From Tragulus kanchil (taxonomy: Eukaryota > Chordata > Mammalia > Artiodactyla > Tragulidae), in the NCBI GenBank assembly GCA_022376925.1, contig JAIOJX010000032.1, positions 103,966,794 through 104,030,793 on the forward strand: 64,000 nt of DNA, read 5' to 3'. Every line of letters begins with the position of its first letter. Position 1 is the first letter of the stretch. Below the pieces are notes generated by a model. That model was not told the origin of the DNA and did not search any database. It worked only from the letters and a program-made list of their open reading frames with translations. The translations under genes and the position numbers were made by a program. Shown here piece after piece: positions 1 through 12,759 of the stretch.

Positions 1-1967
1 AGAAGAACCCTAGGGGTCACCTTCTCCAACTCCCCCATTGGACGCCTGGAGTGATGGCGGCCCAGAGACAGTGGGAACTGGCCCCGAGCTCCGAGCCAAG
101 ACCCTCGCTGGAGGTCTCTTGTCTCCTGACTCCTTCCTCCCCTATACTCTGGCAGGTGGGGGAGGGTGGGGGTGGAGTTCCTTGGGCACCTACTGCAGCC
201 CCCATGTGCTGTAGGTTGCCATGAATGTAAGGGGTAGGGGTTGGATTGGGTTTCGTGTTTTTAGAGAAAACTCACGAGACACTTTGCTGAGTGCTTTAAT
301 GGAGTTCTAACTCCCAAGTTGGAAACCGCAGGGAGAGGCTGATTCCTAGCAATCCAGAAAGACCTGGCTCCAGATGGCCAGGTTTGAGCAGGTCTTAGAG
401 TAATAAATGTTGTGATCCTTTATTGAACACCTGCTGTATGCCTCACATTGTGAGATGGGTAATGAAACAGCCCCTGCTGTTGAGGTGGGGCGGGGCGTGT
501 CGCATTGATAGATGTGGGGGTGGGGTCCCTTGGATTGGGCTTTGTGTGCAAGTATAATTTCTTAACTCTTCTGTCACCTTGTAACATTGGTTGCAGCTTT
601 CGCTTTCTTTTTTTTCCTTTTCTGCCCTTTTGAAAGGTTTCCATTATAAGTACGTTTGCCTCAAAATCAGAGAATGGCCATAACTGTCATACTTTAAGAC
701 ACAGAATTAAACACCGCAGAGCTACTTAACTTTGCAGCTGGAAGAGCCTATAAAGGATAAAGTTATTGCCTCAGCTTCCTGACACCTGAGTCACCACTAC
801 CATGGCCATCCTTTCACAGAAGGCTAGCGAACGTCCATTTCCACCAGATGTCAAAGAATTGCACCTTCCACTTAGGACAGCTGTGGTTTTTCTAGCCCTC
901 ACGTTCAAAGGACCATGGTCTCCTAGTTTCACAGGAAGAAGAGATTTGATGTCAGGGAGCCTCATAAGTCATGCACTGGGTTCAGGCTTTCATTTAAAAA
1001 ATATCTGTATCCTTAATATATAAAGAGCTCATACATATCATTAAAGAAAGACGTCAAATACCAAAATAGCCAAGGCAACGATTGATTTGTCATTTGTTTT
1101 ATTAAATGGCCAGTGTAAACCATTTTAAAAGGTTAGTGATCCAAAAGATTAAGTTAAAATACCAAAGAGCTCAAAGAGATCCCATTTTGTAACTACTAAG
1201 TTAGCAAACACTGATGTAATGCCCTGTTAATTAAAGTAGTTGAATAATGATATTAGTCTCATTAAAAAATCATGTTTTTCTTTGACTGTTTAATGAGAGG
1301 GAGAGAAGTGCATATTATTTAACAAAAAAATAGTGGCTACTTCTGCTGTACTGTGTTCTATAATCAGGAAGTGTCTTATGTTAAATGAAAAACGCTAATT
1401 TAAAGCGCTGAGTTGCTGAAGCTTTCTAGATCTTTCTTTAAAAGGAAATCGTTGTTTCTGAAGGGAAGACTGAGGAAAAGTAAATCCAGACTCTCAGAGT
1501 GGGAGAAGAGGGAAAAGGCCGCCTTCAGCCGGCTCTCCACACAGACACTCATTCTCTCGTCTGTAGAGTAGGGGTGCTTGTGTCTACCTCAGAAGGCCTC
1601 CTGGGGGCCCAGGGAGCGATGGTGGGAACGCACCTGGCTTGTTCTGAGCATTGGACCAGAGCGCCTCCACTTCCACCCTGCCCAGCGCTGGTCCGTCAGC
1701 TCCCTCTTTCTCATCCCAGTTGTTAGGGGTCCACCTTTTCTGTCCTCACCTTGAGAACAATCAGTGCCACATTGGCTGAATAACACAGTTAATCAGGGCA
1801 AGAGAGGACTTTGGTTTTCCGAAATGGATCTTGTGCTCTTGTCCACCTTTCTGATCGCATCACTGACCCATCCAGCCTGCTTGACTGCTGGATGAAAATG
1901 TGAACAGTAGGAGAAGGATCATCTCCTAGGTGGGGTACTCCTGTTGTGGAAAGGTGTTAGTTTTTCT

Positions 1968-2050
1968 CCATATATGTGTGTGTGTGTTTGTGTGTGTGTG
2001 CGTGTGTGTATAGACATACATATATATGGCATATATACATATATATATAA
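1968..2050. repeat. TG/TA simple repeat
   Basis: Alternating TG units interrupted by TTTG and CG, followed by TA/CA-rich alternation (tatatgg, catatata). A typical mammalian dinucleotide microsatellite, probably length-polymorphic. Confidence 0.85.
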
Positions 2051-2274
2051 GAATTTTTTTTCTTTCAGTAGGAAAATTATATGGTTAAAAACAGTAGGAA
2101 GTTTGGTGGGATAAGTAGATACAAATAAATAAGGAAACTTCCACTAAAGAATTGAAGAAGATAATAAAATACATTGTGAAACTCTGATAATTAGAATGGA
2201 CAGAATTAGGACAGAATGTTTTAGAAGCTCAGAAACTGACCGGTGTCTTTGTAAGAACTTTTGTCTCTGATTTC

Positions 2275-2615
2275 TTTTTCTTTTCTTTTTTTTTTTAACA
2301 TTTATTTTATTTATTTATCTTTCGGCGGGGTGGGGTGGAGAGGGAGGGGAATGGGCGGGCCACTTCTATTGGTATTTCATTTCTCTATTTTCATCCGTCT
2401 TTGTTGTTTGGCTCCTGTGAGCCTCCCATCGCGGTGGCGTCTGTCGCCACAGAGCACTGGCTCTGGGCGTATGAGCTCCAGAGCTCCGGCTCGGTAATTG
2501 GACACATCAGTCTAGCCGCTCCGCAGCATATGGGATCTTCCCAGGCCAGAGATCGAACTGGCGCCCCTTGCACTGCAAGGTGGTGTCCTTACCCACTGGA
2601 CCACCAGGGAAGCCC
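2275..2615 (-). mobile_element. Cetartiodactyl tRNA-derived SINE with 13-bp target-site duplication
   Basis: Reading the minus strand, the element begins with the GGGCTTCCCTGGTGG head typical of cetartiodactyl tRNA-derived SINEs. It continues through a B-box-like GTTCGATCTC and ends in an A-rich tail, seen here as the T-run at 2284-2296. The 13-mer tgtctctgatttc occurs at 2262-2274 and again at 2616-2628, directly bordering the element, so both insertion borders are fixed. A related minus-strand copy sits at 60893-61180. Confidence 0.9.
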
Positions 2616-3729
2616 TGTCTCTGATTTCAAATGAATGGGGAAAACTTGTACCAAGCCAACTGACAATTTGAGGAGTAAAATCTATGTTCTTTACCAAAAT
2701 AAATTCCTGAAGGATTAAAGAGTTAAATGTAAAATTGATCTGTGGAAAAACTCGAAGAAAGTAGAGGAGGATGTTTACCTCACTCCACTTAAAACTAAAA
2801 ACAAAAAAAAATTCTGCTTCTGCTGCTGAGGAGAAATTGTTGGCTATAAATCATGAAAAGCTGCATTTTCACAGAACCAGCACCAGCAGACGAGCAGGGC
2901 AGCTAGTGGATAACCTGGCCTGCTCCCCCGGGTGACCCGGATTCTGGATATGACAGGAATGGGGCTCCGCCGGGCAGGGGCGGCTTCTCCTCCAGCCAGA
3001 GAGGGTGGCAGAAGCAAGACCTGGTATTTTGGGGTGTTCTGACACTTACAGAATAGTGGCAGAATCTCCTCACAGAGAAGCTTGCTCTTCTGTACACACA
3101 ATCCTTTTGGAGTGTTGGGCCAGAGAAGCCAGCTGCCCTGTCTCACCCTGCTCACTTTTACCTGGGTCTGTTGAAACAGCCGCCGTGGCCCTCCCGAGTC
3201 CTCCTTGCTTCCAGATCATCAGCTTCCCTGATTTACAAAACACCACCCATCCGGTTGCTTTAGCCTCCCCAGCCGGTAGGAGCGGGCAGGACCGCGGCGG
3301 CAGGAAACGCGTGGAACGCCGAGTGGCTTGCCGCGGTCGCCCCTGGCTAGCACAGGCGGCCGTCCTTGAGCCTGAGGTGTTGGTTCCCAGGGATGTCTCT
3401 GTTCTTGCTGCAAGAAGTGTCTTTGAGGGGTGCACACAGTGCCTCATCCCTTTCCTTGGAAGGTAGGAATTCTGGGTCCCGTTTTCCACCTGAGGAAAGG
3501 GCAGGAGAAAGGACTTCTTATAAAGGTGGTGATGGCCAGCTACATTCATGTTTCCTGCCCCAAAGGGCTCCCTGTTGTCCTGGGGAACTGGTCAGATTCC
3601 CTGGAGATGATTGCTGATCCTGTTTCAGAGGCTCGGTCCTGGTGGAGCTTAGACCTTCGAGGTTGGAGGTGGGCTTCCTGCAGGAGCGGCCCCCGGCGGG
3701 TGTGGAGTTGTGGGAGGAGCCGAGCATGG

Positions 3730-3790
3730 GCCCCGGGGGCGGGGCCGTCAGCCTGCCGGCTCAGCCTCGCCAGCGCATGCGCGCAGGGGG
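3730..3790. promoter_or_regulatory. Intronic GC box plus NRF1-type palindrome
   Basis: A local GC-rich patch contains gggggcggggcc (Sp1/KLF-type GC box, about 3735-3746) and the perfect palindrome GCGCATGCGC at 3773-3782, the consensus NRF1 site. CpG is locally more frequent than in most of the intron. This pairing is typical of CpG promoters, so it could be an alternative promoter or an enhancer. No transcript start can be seen from sequence, and the palindrome may also occur by chance. Confidence 0.35.
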
Positions 3791-4534
3791 CCAGTCACAG
3801 CCAGCCAGCCACCTGAATAGGTGTTACACAGATTGTCTGGAAGGAGGCCAGGCTGGGGAGAGCCATGTCTCTTCCCCCTGGGAGGCCTGCGGGGAGGTAG
3901 ATGTACCAGGTACGTGCTGGAAGCGCAGCACTGGGAAGCAGCGGCAATGACCGTCTCCCCCTCGCGCGACCCGCCTCCCCTGTGGCACCCAGGACCCCGG
4001 CAGGGCCAGTAACACGCCTGCCCGCCTCTCCCACCTCCGGGGGGCATCCTCCAGCTGGTCTGCCTGTGGATTCATTAAGTCGTGGGTCTGTATTGATCTC
4101 GAGGGCACAGACCCTTGGAAAGCGCCTCGCCTGCCCTGAAGAGGCTTCCTAAAGCAGCCGAGTGGGCAGGTGGGGCGTCCTTGCTTATTACCAACGGCTG
4201 CTGCTGCGTGGAAGGCTGTGTGCACACGGTGGTGGGCGTTATCCTCCTGTCCTCCTGGTGGCGGTGGTGGTGGTGGAGTCGCTCAGTCAGCCCCGACTCT
4301 CCTCCACACCGTGGCTGTAGCCGCCAGGCCCCTCCGTCTGTGGGATTTAGTGATGAGGAGATGGAGGCTCGGAACTCATCCCTTACCCTCTGAGAGACAG
4401 GCCTGGGAAGGTGGTGTTCTGGGGTGGGGGATGTGTGGAGGACGGGGTGGATGGGCAGAGGAGGCGGGGAGGGAGAACCCCCTGACCATCCGTGTGAGTG
4501 CAGCCTCTTACTTTCCACCTTCCTGTCTCCACAG

Positions 4535-4624
4535 AGCGCAGCCGCTGCCCCGAGCCCCGTGCTTGGCAACATTCCCCCCAACGATGGCATGCCAGGAGGC
4601 CCCATCCCTCCGGGTTTCTTTCAG
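4535..4624 (+). CDS. SSBP3: SSBP3 coding exon (30 codons, [12 protein letters not shown]...GFFQ)
   Basis: The first visible coding exon, 90 bp, phase 0 to 0. It starts after a pyrimidine tract ending in cag at 4534 and ends in CAG before a strong donor, gtacgt. Translation runs from [12 protein letters not shown] through [11 protein letters not shown] to GFFQ. In the protein this follows the LUFS domain and opens the proline-rich region. Residues [11 protein letters not shown] separate it from SSBP2 and SSBP4. Its donor can join in frame to the exon at 32911, 33877 or 38813, which is what the known skipped isoforms need. Confidence 0.97.
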
Positions 4625-5532
4625 GTACGTGCTGGGCCCGCGGCCTGTGTTCCTGTCGCTCCAGGCCAGGGCCCGGGCAGGCGGGAGGGAGGGGGAGAGA
4701 GAGAAGTAAGTAGTAGCTCAGTTTGCCATGGTCTAAATACAGTTGCTTCATACTGGTTCAGCCCCTTCCCTTCCTGTCCCTCTCACCACCCCTTCCAAAC
4801 ACCGAGGGCGGGAGAGCAGACGCCTCCCGCATGTGCTCCGTCACTTCTGCCGGAGTTTGTTTTCTTCACACCAGCTTCGCGCTCACGACACAGCCCGCCC
4901 CTGGTCGGGAGGCAGTGGGGCTGCTTCCAAGACCCGTGTGGAGCTGTCTTTTAACAAAAGGCTTTGTACAAAAAAACAAACTGTGCCTTGTTTCTGTTTT
5001 GTTGCTGCTGTCGTTGTCCTTGTTTACTTTGCCTGTCCAAACTACAAACCTGAAGCGTAATCTTAACAGGAAAAAAAAAAAACCCACCATCCTGGCAGGT
5101 CTGGAAATCCTTTCCCTCTGGTTAACCACTTGATTTTTTCCAAGTGTGATCACAGACGGCATCCCACAGGCATCTGTGCCCGTGCTCTGCCCGCCAAAGG
5201 CAGGAGCCGCACTCGTGTGGGTTGAGAGCCTGGTCTTCTCCGAAAGGCACCTTGTTGGGCTCTTGGGTGTGATGTGTGGGGAGACGGCTTTCTGATTTGC
5301 CGGGTGCACCCGCCACACCCTCTGCGCCTCCTCCTCCGTCTCTACTGTCCCCTCTGGGCACTCGTTTGACTGAAACCACGTTGAGACAGGAGAAGGCCAT
5401 TGGAAAGGGAGGAAGTGGCCTGTGGGACTGGAGGGAACTTCTATAATAAAGCTCTTGAGGGTGACATGCCTTCAGATGTGTCTGCGGCCAGGTTTGAGAA
5501 CCTACCTGAAGTCCCCACGTTTTTTGACAGGT

Positions 5533-5672
5533 GTGTTGTTGTTTAGTCACCCAGTTGTGTCCGACTCTTTGTGAACCCGTGGATGGCAGCACGCCTGACT
5601 TCCCTGTCTTTCCCTGTCTCCCAGAGCTTGCTCAGACTCATGTCCATTGGGTCAGTGAGGCCATCCGTTGAA
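5533..5672 (-). mobile_element. BovA2/BovB-type ruminant repeat fragment
   Basis: Contains the reverse complement of the ruminant BovA/BovB signature (tagtcaccca, tgtgtccgactctttgtgaa, gcttgctcagactcatgtcc, gtcagtgaggccatcc). The right half (from 5601) is also present in the second copy of duplication 1 at 6703-6774. The word tgtgtccgactc appears again in the join at 6681-6692. Confidence 0.75.
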
Positions 5673-7767
5673 AGGTTAGCTCTTCCAGATAAGAATCTGG
5701 AAAGAGCTGTTGTATAGGAAAGAAGACAGAGGTTTCTCTGTGAAGTGCAAGAATACAAAGCCGGGACCAGGGAGGCAAAGTCTGAGGAGCCTCTGGCTGG
5801 GAGATGGCCAGAATTTCACACCTTGTGCCTCCAGTGGTGAGACACGGGGTTTTCTGGTGCTGGAGAAATCTGGGCAAACATGGGGCAGACACCTCTTGGG
5901 GATGTTAAGGGGGTTTCCTCCCTGAGTTGGAGATGACCTAGAAGGCATGTCTGCTTTGCAAGGTTTCCTGTTACGGTTGATGTTAACTCCCAGGGGAGGA
6001 GTGTGGGCGTGTGCTGCTTCCCAGCCAAGAAGGGAAATCAGGGAGATTTGGGTGTTCCTCCGAGAGCAGCAGGTTGTCTATCATGATGGAGGTGAGAGGA
6101 GTAAGAGAGTTGGAAGCTCAGGGCGTTGGATGACCACGCGTGTGTCTGTATGCCTTCCTAGTGTCTGGTCCAGGGGCCTTGTCCAGGCTCTAGGCTGGAC
6201 CACGCAAGGCGTTGCTTTGGTGCGGCTTGGGCTGAGGCCACAGGCACTGGAAAGAGCGGCCAGACTTACAAGAGAGAGAGAGATACGCAAAGGCTTAGAA
6301 ACTCATAGACCCAAGAGAAACAGCTGTTCGACGGGCTTCTGCCATTCTCCACAGGAGAAACCAAACCCAAGGGGCTAAGGGGCAGCCATCTTCCAGCCAC
6401 GGCAGAAGGGTGCTCTGCAGCCGACTGGTGGTCTTTCCTGTGGTGGTCTCTCCGGTGGGCACTGCTCTGCCAGCCTCACATCCTCCCCAGAAATCTGGGG
6501 CTGCTGTTCATACTGTGCGGAAGAGACTCTTGTCTGGTGGACAGAGCCCACCCGAGCACAGGGTCCACCTGTTTGCGTCCCTGTTGAGGCTGCTTGCTGG
6601 CATCTGGGTGCCCAGTGCAGGCCTACGCCATGGCGAGAAGAGGGGGACAGTAGCTGGCTGGATTGCTCAATTGTTTCCATTGTGTCCGACTCAGTGAGGC
6701 CATCCCTGTCTTTCCCTGTCTCCCAGAGCTTGCTCAGACTCATGTCCATTGGGTCAGTGAGGCCATCCGTTGAAAGGTTAGCTCTTCCAGATAAGAATCT
6801 GGAAAGAGCTGTTGTATAGGAAAGAAGACAGAGGTTTCTCTGTGAAGTGCAAGAATACAAAGCCGGGACCAGGGAGGCAAAGTCTGAGGAGCCTCTGGCT
6901 GGGAGATGGCCAGAATGTCACACCTTGTGCCTCCAGTGGTGAGACACGGGGTTTTCTGGTGCTGGAGAAATCTGGGCAAACATGGGGCAGACACCTCTTG
7001 GGGATGTTAAGGGGGTTTCCTCCCTGAGTTGGAGATGACCTAGAAGGCATGTCTGCTTTGCAAGGTTTCCTGTTACGGTTGATGTTAACTCCCAGGGGAG
7101 GAGTGTGGGCGTGTGCTGCTTCCCAGCCAAGAAGGGAAATCAGGGAGATTTGGGTGTTCCTCCGAGAGCAGCAGGTTGTCTATCATGATGGAGGTGAGAG
7201 GAGTAAGAGAGTTGGAAGCTCAGGGCGTTGGATGACCACGCGTGTGTCTGTATGCCTTCCTAGTGTCTGGTCCAGGGGCCTTGTCCAGGCTCTAGGCTGG
7301 ACCACGCAAGGCGTTGCTTTGGTGCGGCTTGGGCTGAGGCCACAGGCACTGGAAAGAGCGGCCAGACTTACAAGAGAGAGAGAGATACGCAAAGGCTTAG
7401 AAACTCATAGACCCAAGAGAAACAGCTGTTCGACGGGCTTCTGCCATTCTCCACAGGAGAAACCAAACCCAAGGGGCTAAGGGGCAGCCATCTTCCAGCC
7501 ACGGCAGAAGGGTGCTCTGCAGCCGACTGGTGGTCTTTCCTGTGGTGGTCTCTCCGGTGGGCACTGCTCTGCCAGCCTCACATCCTCCCCAGAAATCTGG
7601 GGCTGCTGTTCATACTGTGCGGAAGAGACTCTTGTCTGGTGGACAGAGCCCACCCGAGCACAGGGTCCACCTGTTTGCGTCCCTGTTGAGGCTGCTTGCT
7701 GGCATCTGGGTGCCCAGTGCAGGCCTACGCCATGGCGAGAAGAGGGGGACAGTAGCTGGCTGGATTG
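5601..7767 (+). repeat. Direct duplication 1 (5601-6665 and 6703-7767)
   Basis: Two 1065-bp copies at a constant offset of 1102 bases. The only difference I noticed is gaatttcac (about 5812) against gaatgtcac (about 6914). The 37-bp join 6666-6702 contains tgtgtccgactc, a word from the left flank of copy 1, but is not a plain continuation of either flank. The content is unique intron plus the end of a BovA-type repeat; there is no exon. Confidence 0.97.
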
Positions 7768-9178
7768 TTTTAAATAGGCCGTTGACTTCTTTTTTAGCCC
7801 GAGTCTGGAGCAAGGAGAGGTCTGCCTGATATGTGGGCAGCTCCCAACTTCCTGCTTTGGTACAATTGTCCAGAATTAAGACCTAATTCCAGACATACTT
7901 CTTAGACCCTCCCCTGTGACGTTCAGGGGTGTGTGGTCGGAAAGCCCAGACTGATTCCCGTCCTTATTAAGCCGCTGCCAGCCACCACCCAGCAGAGGTA
8001 GCTTTTGGATACCATTGCCGCCCCCCAGGCTTGAGATCTTCTCAGATCCCTAGTTGAGGGGAGCCATCAAGAGCTTGCCGGATCATTGAGCAGGGAGCTG
8101 TGGGCTCCAGAGGTCTTTCTGCTTCCCAGCTGACTTTGTCTAGACCCCACCCCCACCCCAAGGGGCATCCTTTCTCCATCCATCGGACGAAGGCTGGCGA
8201 GGTCCTTCCTGGTCGGGACGCTGAGCCACTCGCCTGGGTCAGGGCTGCGGGGAGAGGGTCTCTCTCTCTGGAAGCAGATAGTGGCTGCCCATTTCCGGAA
8301 CAGACTGGCTCATAGCCCAAGTATTAGCTATTGATTGCCGACCCTGCCCCTAGCTCATCTTGCAGGCAGCCGCTCTGATATTAGAAGGGAAGTAGAGATG
8401 GTATCGAGGGTTTTATCTGCTGCCAACAATTGAACTTCTTCCCCTGCTTGACCACAGCCTGGCAGACGGCTCTGCCGCAGGAGGGTCTTCTCGCCGAGGA
8501 GCCAGCCCGAGCTGGCTGATCCAGCTTTGGCCAAGCCTGGTCCCAGGCGGGCCAGCCCGGTTTTCTGGTCAAGACTCCAGCCCGTGTTGGTGCTCTGTTG
8601 AGTTGGGGCCTCCAGAGTGGGTGGAAGGGACCAGGTTTCCATCTCCACCCCCGGCACCTTAGAAGGCAACAGAGGGGACTTTCTTCCTCGGGCCCCTGAC
8701 TCTGAGGCCAGGGGTGCAAGGCCACATTTGGATCAGAAGGCTTAGCCATCCTCACATCAGGTCTCATCTGATGGGTCTTCCTGAGTCTGAATTACCGTTT
8801 CTGGGGTGGACAGTACCTGTGGTCCTGGGGCATGAGGTGTGTGTGGTAGCAAGCTGAGGACAGAGTGGGAGCTGTCTAAACCTGACCTGACCACAGCTCA
8901 CTATTCCACTACTGGGGAATATTGTGTCCTACAGGTAACGGGAGAACTGAGCAAGGGAGTTGCCTTTCTGTGTGTGCCTTATAAAAAGACCTCCTTCATC
9001 CTGACGTCTCTAGCCCTGCATGTGCACCGAGGACCCAGGAAATGTTGGAAATGAATTTGTGTCACTGTTATGTCCAGGAGTGGAGCCCAGCCAGCCCCAG
9101 GCTCTAGATGCAGCAGTCTGATGAGGCTAGGTGGGTCTAGGATATGACGCAGAAGACTGGAGTCTAAGGACACCTATT

Positions 9179-9275
9179 CAAGCCCCCTGCTTATCCCCTT
9201 GAGTGACCTTGGCCACGTCGCTCCCTGTCTCTCGGCCTCAGTTTCCTCAGTAGTAAATGAGGCAGGGGGGACCAG
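9179..9275 (+). repeat. MIR-like fragment
   Basis: Shows the MIR core layout: a tgaccttggccac segment, then ctcggcctcagtttcctcagtagtaaatgagg split as the characteristic Cctcagtttcctca and AAATGagG words. Strongly diverged, so family and borders are approximate. Confidence 0.55.
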
Positions 9276-12237
9276 ATGGTCTCTGAGGGCCCTTCCCACT
9301 TGGATTTTCTGCTTTGGATCCGGATGGATTTTACATAATCAAGCAGTGGCTTTTTTTTTTTTCTTTCACGCAGCTTAAGTCAGTTGGGCTGCACATCTGG
9401 CAAACTCAGCTTGGCTTTGGCCAGGGCCACTGGTTTGGGTGGGTCCCCAGCTCCTTGGCCTTAAGGTGGTTCGAGGGGAGGCACCATCCAGTGAGGATTC
9501 CTAGGGCCAAAGCTGGGGAATTGCAGGAGGGCAGCGGGGTCACGGAGAAGGGAGCCTTGGGTACAGGCTGTTTTTGTTCTTGTTTTGTTTTAAATTCCAA
9601 TAATTGTTTTCAGTTACGTAGTGCTTTTGGACACGCAGTTTGCTTTCATTTTGATCCTAGCGTTTGCGGTGGAGGCGTGGCTGGTTAGGAAAGTGAGACT
9701 TGGACTCCACTCAGTCAGCTGAGGACTGTGATGAGAGCTGAAGCCCAGCCTCCCGGTTCCTGCTCCTTGAGTCTCCACAGCAGTCAGGGTCCGAATATAG
9801 ATACATGTCTGATTATCTAGGAAAAGAAGAGAGAACAAGAGAAAAGAGGATGGGGGTGTGGAGGGTTGGGGGAAGTAAAGGAAGGAGAAATGGAAGCTGT
9901 GGCCGTTTGCTCTCACAAGGAGATCGTGTCTCCATTCAGATGCCAGCCGAGGCCATAGGCCTGAAGACTGTGCCTTCTCTGGAAGTGACAGCCTTGGGGG
10001 ACCCAGCTCTCTTTGCTAAAAGCTCAGCCCGTCCTGCTCTGAACATCCCTGGACACTTCTCACCATGGTGGGGGACATGTGGGGATTGACACGCGCCCCG
10101 TTCCAGTGAGGCCTCGTTACTGCTGGCCGAGCCCACCCACCTGGAAAGGAGCTTGAGGTCTGCTGCAGAGAACCTTCCCCGTAATTTACAGGAGAGAGAG
10201 GAGAAGAGGGGGAGAAATGATGTGTGGAGTCTAGGAACCAGAGAACTGATCCAGAAATAAGAGGAAGAAAGGTACACATGACCTTGGCCCTTTCCTGTTG
10301 AGAGTATAGGGTACACTTCTCTACTTATCTCAACAGGTGGGTAGCTGGGGGTTTCTCTGGGGGAGAGGCACAGCCTCTGGATACTCAGCCCTGCCTCTGT
10401 GAGGTCAGCCTGTAGCTCGCAGATCCTTCTGAGAAAAGAACAGGGAAGCCACTTGACTTGACGTCTCTGTAGGGAAGACACTGCTACTACCTGCTGATTT
10501 AACAGTTAAGTAGTGAGTTCCTTGACATGGGTGGTAACCAAGTAGAGACAAGATGCCCAGAGAAGAGCCTGGGGAACTGTGAGCCTTGGGATGGAGTGAT
10601 GTGTTTCCAGGGAAGATCAAAGCCCAGCAAATGAGAACGTGCCGGTAGTAGCAACCTGGGCAGTCCCCCAGAGCTGGGCCGGCTGAGGGCTGCGTCCAGG
10701 CCGCCTTCCAGCCGGGAACAGGCAGCAGCAGAGTGAGCTGACACGCCTGCTGCCAGAGAGCTGGCGCCACAGGAAGGACCACTGGCAGCGCTGGGACTAG
10801 GGGAGACTTGGGAAGGACTAAGCCACCTTTTAATGGGTTTCAAAGCCTGCTGCTAGGGAGGAAGACGTGGTGCGTGGGGGCCCGGACCCCCATTCGACAG
10901 CTGGTGAAACTGAGGCTAGAACCATGTGAGGCCTGGCCCGGGCTGGTTGAGCATGTCCCTAAGGGCACAGCGACCTCACAGTCACCCAGCCGTGAGCCCT
11001 GCATAGTAAGGCGGCAGCCAAGGACCCTGCCCTGAGTGGCTCGCACAGCCTGTCTGGTGAAGGCGGCAGAGGTGACTACAGATTACATGGAGGGGCCGCT
11101 GTGCCTGGATGTGATGTGAAAGGGCAGGTTTGGGATGGCAGGAGGCCTGGATGGACACACACACTTAAAAGGGAAGCCATGGAAGGTTCCTGAGCAGGGG
11201 GAATGATGTGGTCCGAGGAAGAGCGCCCATAACCCGGAGGGACTGGGCTCGTGGCAGGCTGGCCCCACGGAGAGGTGGAGTCCAGGAGGTGCTGTGGTCC
11301 CCTCAGGAGGTGGCCAGGCCTGAGGGGAGTGGCCACTGAATGCCATGGCTGATGCCCCCCTGCCCTTGACGGGTGGCCCCTTGCTGGATGTTGGAGCTGC
11401 AGGTTGGGGAGCAGAGCCAGGGAGGGCTGATGTGGCCTGAGACGGCATGAGGGCAGAGCAGGAGGCTGGGGAGGGAGGAGGGCCAGCCTCTTTCCTGCCC
11501 TGTTGGAGCCTCCCCTCCACAGGCGAAGAGGTCCCTAATGTGGTCCCCCTGCTGCCCAGACTAGCACAGACCCGTGCATCTATCAGCCATGCTCGCGGGT
11601 CCTAATGTGGAACTGGCCGAAACTGCTCTCCATATTAGAGAAGATTTCCCACTCAGTGGTCTCATTTGCCTGTTAGGTAGGCCAGAGAGCTGACAGTGTA
11701 CCCACATTCTGGATGAGGAAACTGAGGCTTAGATTGGCCTGAGTGATGCTCAGGGAAGAGAGGCACTGGCCGGGGTAGCGGGGTTCAGAGCTTCCTGATG
11801 AACCCCCTGTCTGCTGGTGGATTCTTCCCTTCCCTGGGCCTGCTCTGCATTCCCCCCCCCCCTCCCTGTCTGCTCCCTGGTGAGCAGAGGGGGTCTGATA
11901 GATGCACTGGTCTGTTTGGGAGGACAGAGGTGCTGTGTCAGGGCTTGGGAGCGCCCAACCCTCCGGGGGACAGACGCACCCTCTCCTCTCCCTGCCCCTC
12001 CCGCCCTGCCTGCCGTCTGCCTCCAGACTGACAGAAGGCAGGGTCACCCTGCTGAGAAGGATTAGAGAGGAGGCGGCGCTCCCCAAATGCTGGGCCCTGG
12101 GCCATACTGGGAGGTGGGGAGCCGGTGCTGTTCCCACCCCAGCCCCCACCTGTTCCAAGCTTTGGCTCCAACAGCAGCAGCAGTCCTCTCCACTGGTTAC
12201 TGAGATGGAGCCAGGAGCAGCCTGAAGCCTGAAAGAT

Positions 12238-12360
12238 TCCTGCTCTGGGAGTTAGGCACCCTGGTAAGAGTCCAGCCCTGCTGCCAAGCTGCTGTGTGTC
12301 CTTGGGGGCATCCTCCCCTCTCTGGGCCGTAATTTGCTCATCACTCCAGTGAGGAGTACC
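12238..12360 (+). repeat. MIR-like fragment
   Basis: A diverged match to the MIR order: ggttaag-like start (ctggtaagagtcc), ctgctgtgtgtccttgggg, then cctctctgggccgtaatttgctcatc. No poly-A tail or target duplication is visible. Borders are approximate. Confidence 0.45.
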
Positions 12361-12759
12361 TGAGAGGGCACTCTGAAGCCCTGGTCTGTTCCTCCCTTCC
12401 CTGATGCGAACCCACACGCCTACTCCCCCCACATTCACCTGGCCTGTGCAGATAGGCCAGGGCAGGAGAGGGGTGTGGGAAGCCTTCTCAGGCCAGTACC
12501 ACCTCTCCAAAGCTCGGGCTGTGCGCCCAGCCCCGCCCAGCAGCCAGCCTGGTGCCTAACGTCTGCCCAGGGGCAGATGACCGCCCCCGGGCTCCTAGCA
12601 ACAGAGGACAAAAGGTTATTTCTGACATGCTTAGCCACATCACCTCCTCACCCTCCCTCCTAAAAAAGAACACAAAGTTGTGGCCTTGCCCCACGCGCGT
12701 GCCTGTGTGCCCACATGAGCATGTGCCTGCACACTTGTGCCGCCGCCCCTCCCCAAAAC

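Larger units (their letters stand above)
1..4534 (+). other. SSBP3: Intron, 3' part, upstream of first visible exon
   Basis: Non-coding. It holds a MIR-like scrap near 420-470, an AT-rich island at about 1020-1450, a TG/TA simple repeat at about 1968-2050, a minus-strand SINE at 2275-2615, and a GC-rich patch at about 3650-3800 with a GC box and an NRF1-type palindrome. The exon that should precede 4535 (end of the LUFS domain) is not recognisable here, so it lies further upstream. Open frames are short and overlap on both strands, as expected by chance in GC-rich intron. Confidence 0.8.

Noticed and set aside
1..4534. Upstream LUFS/LisH exon
   Set aside because: No stretch encodes the expected end of the LUFS domain before a donor site; the frames here are chance.
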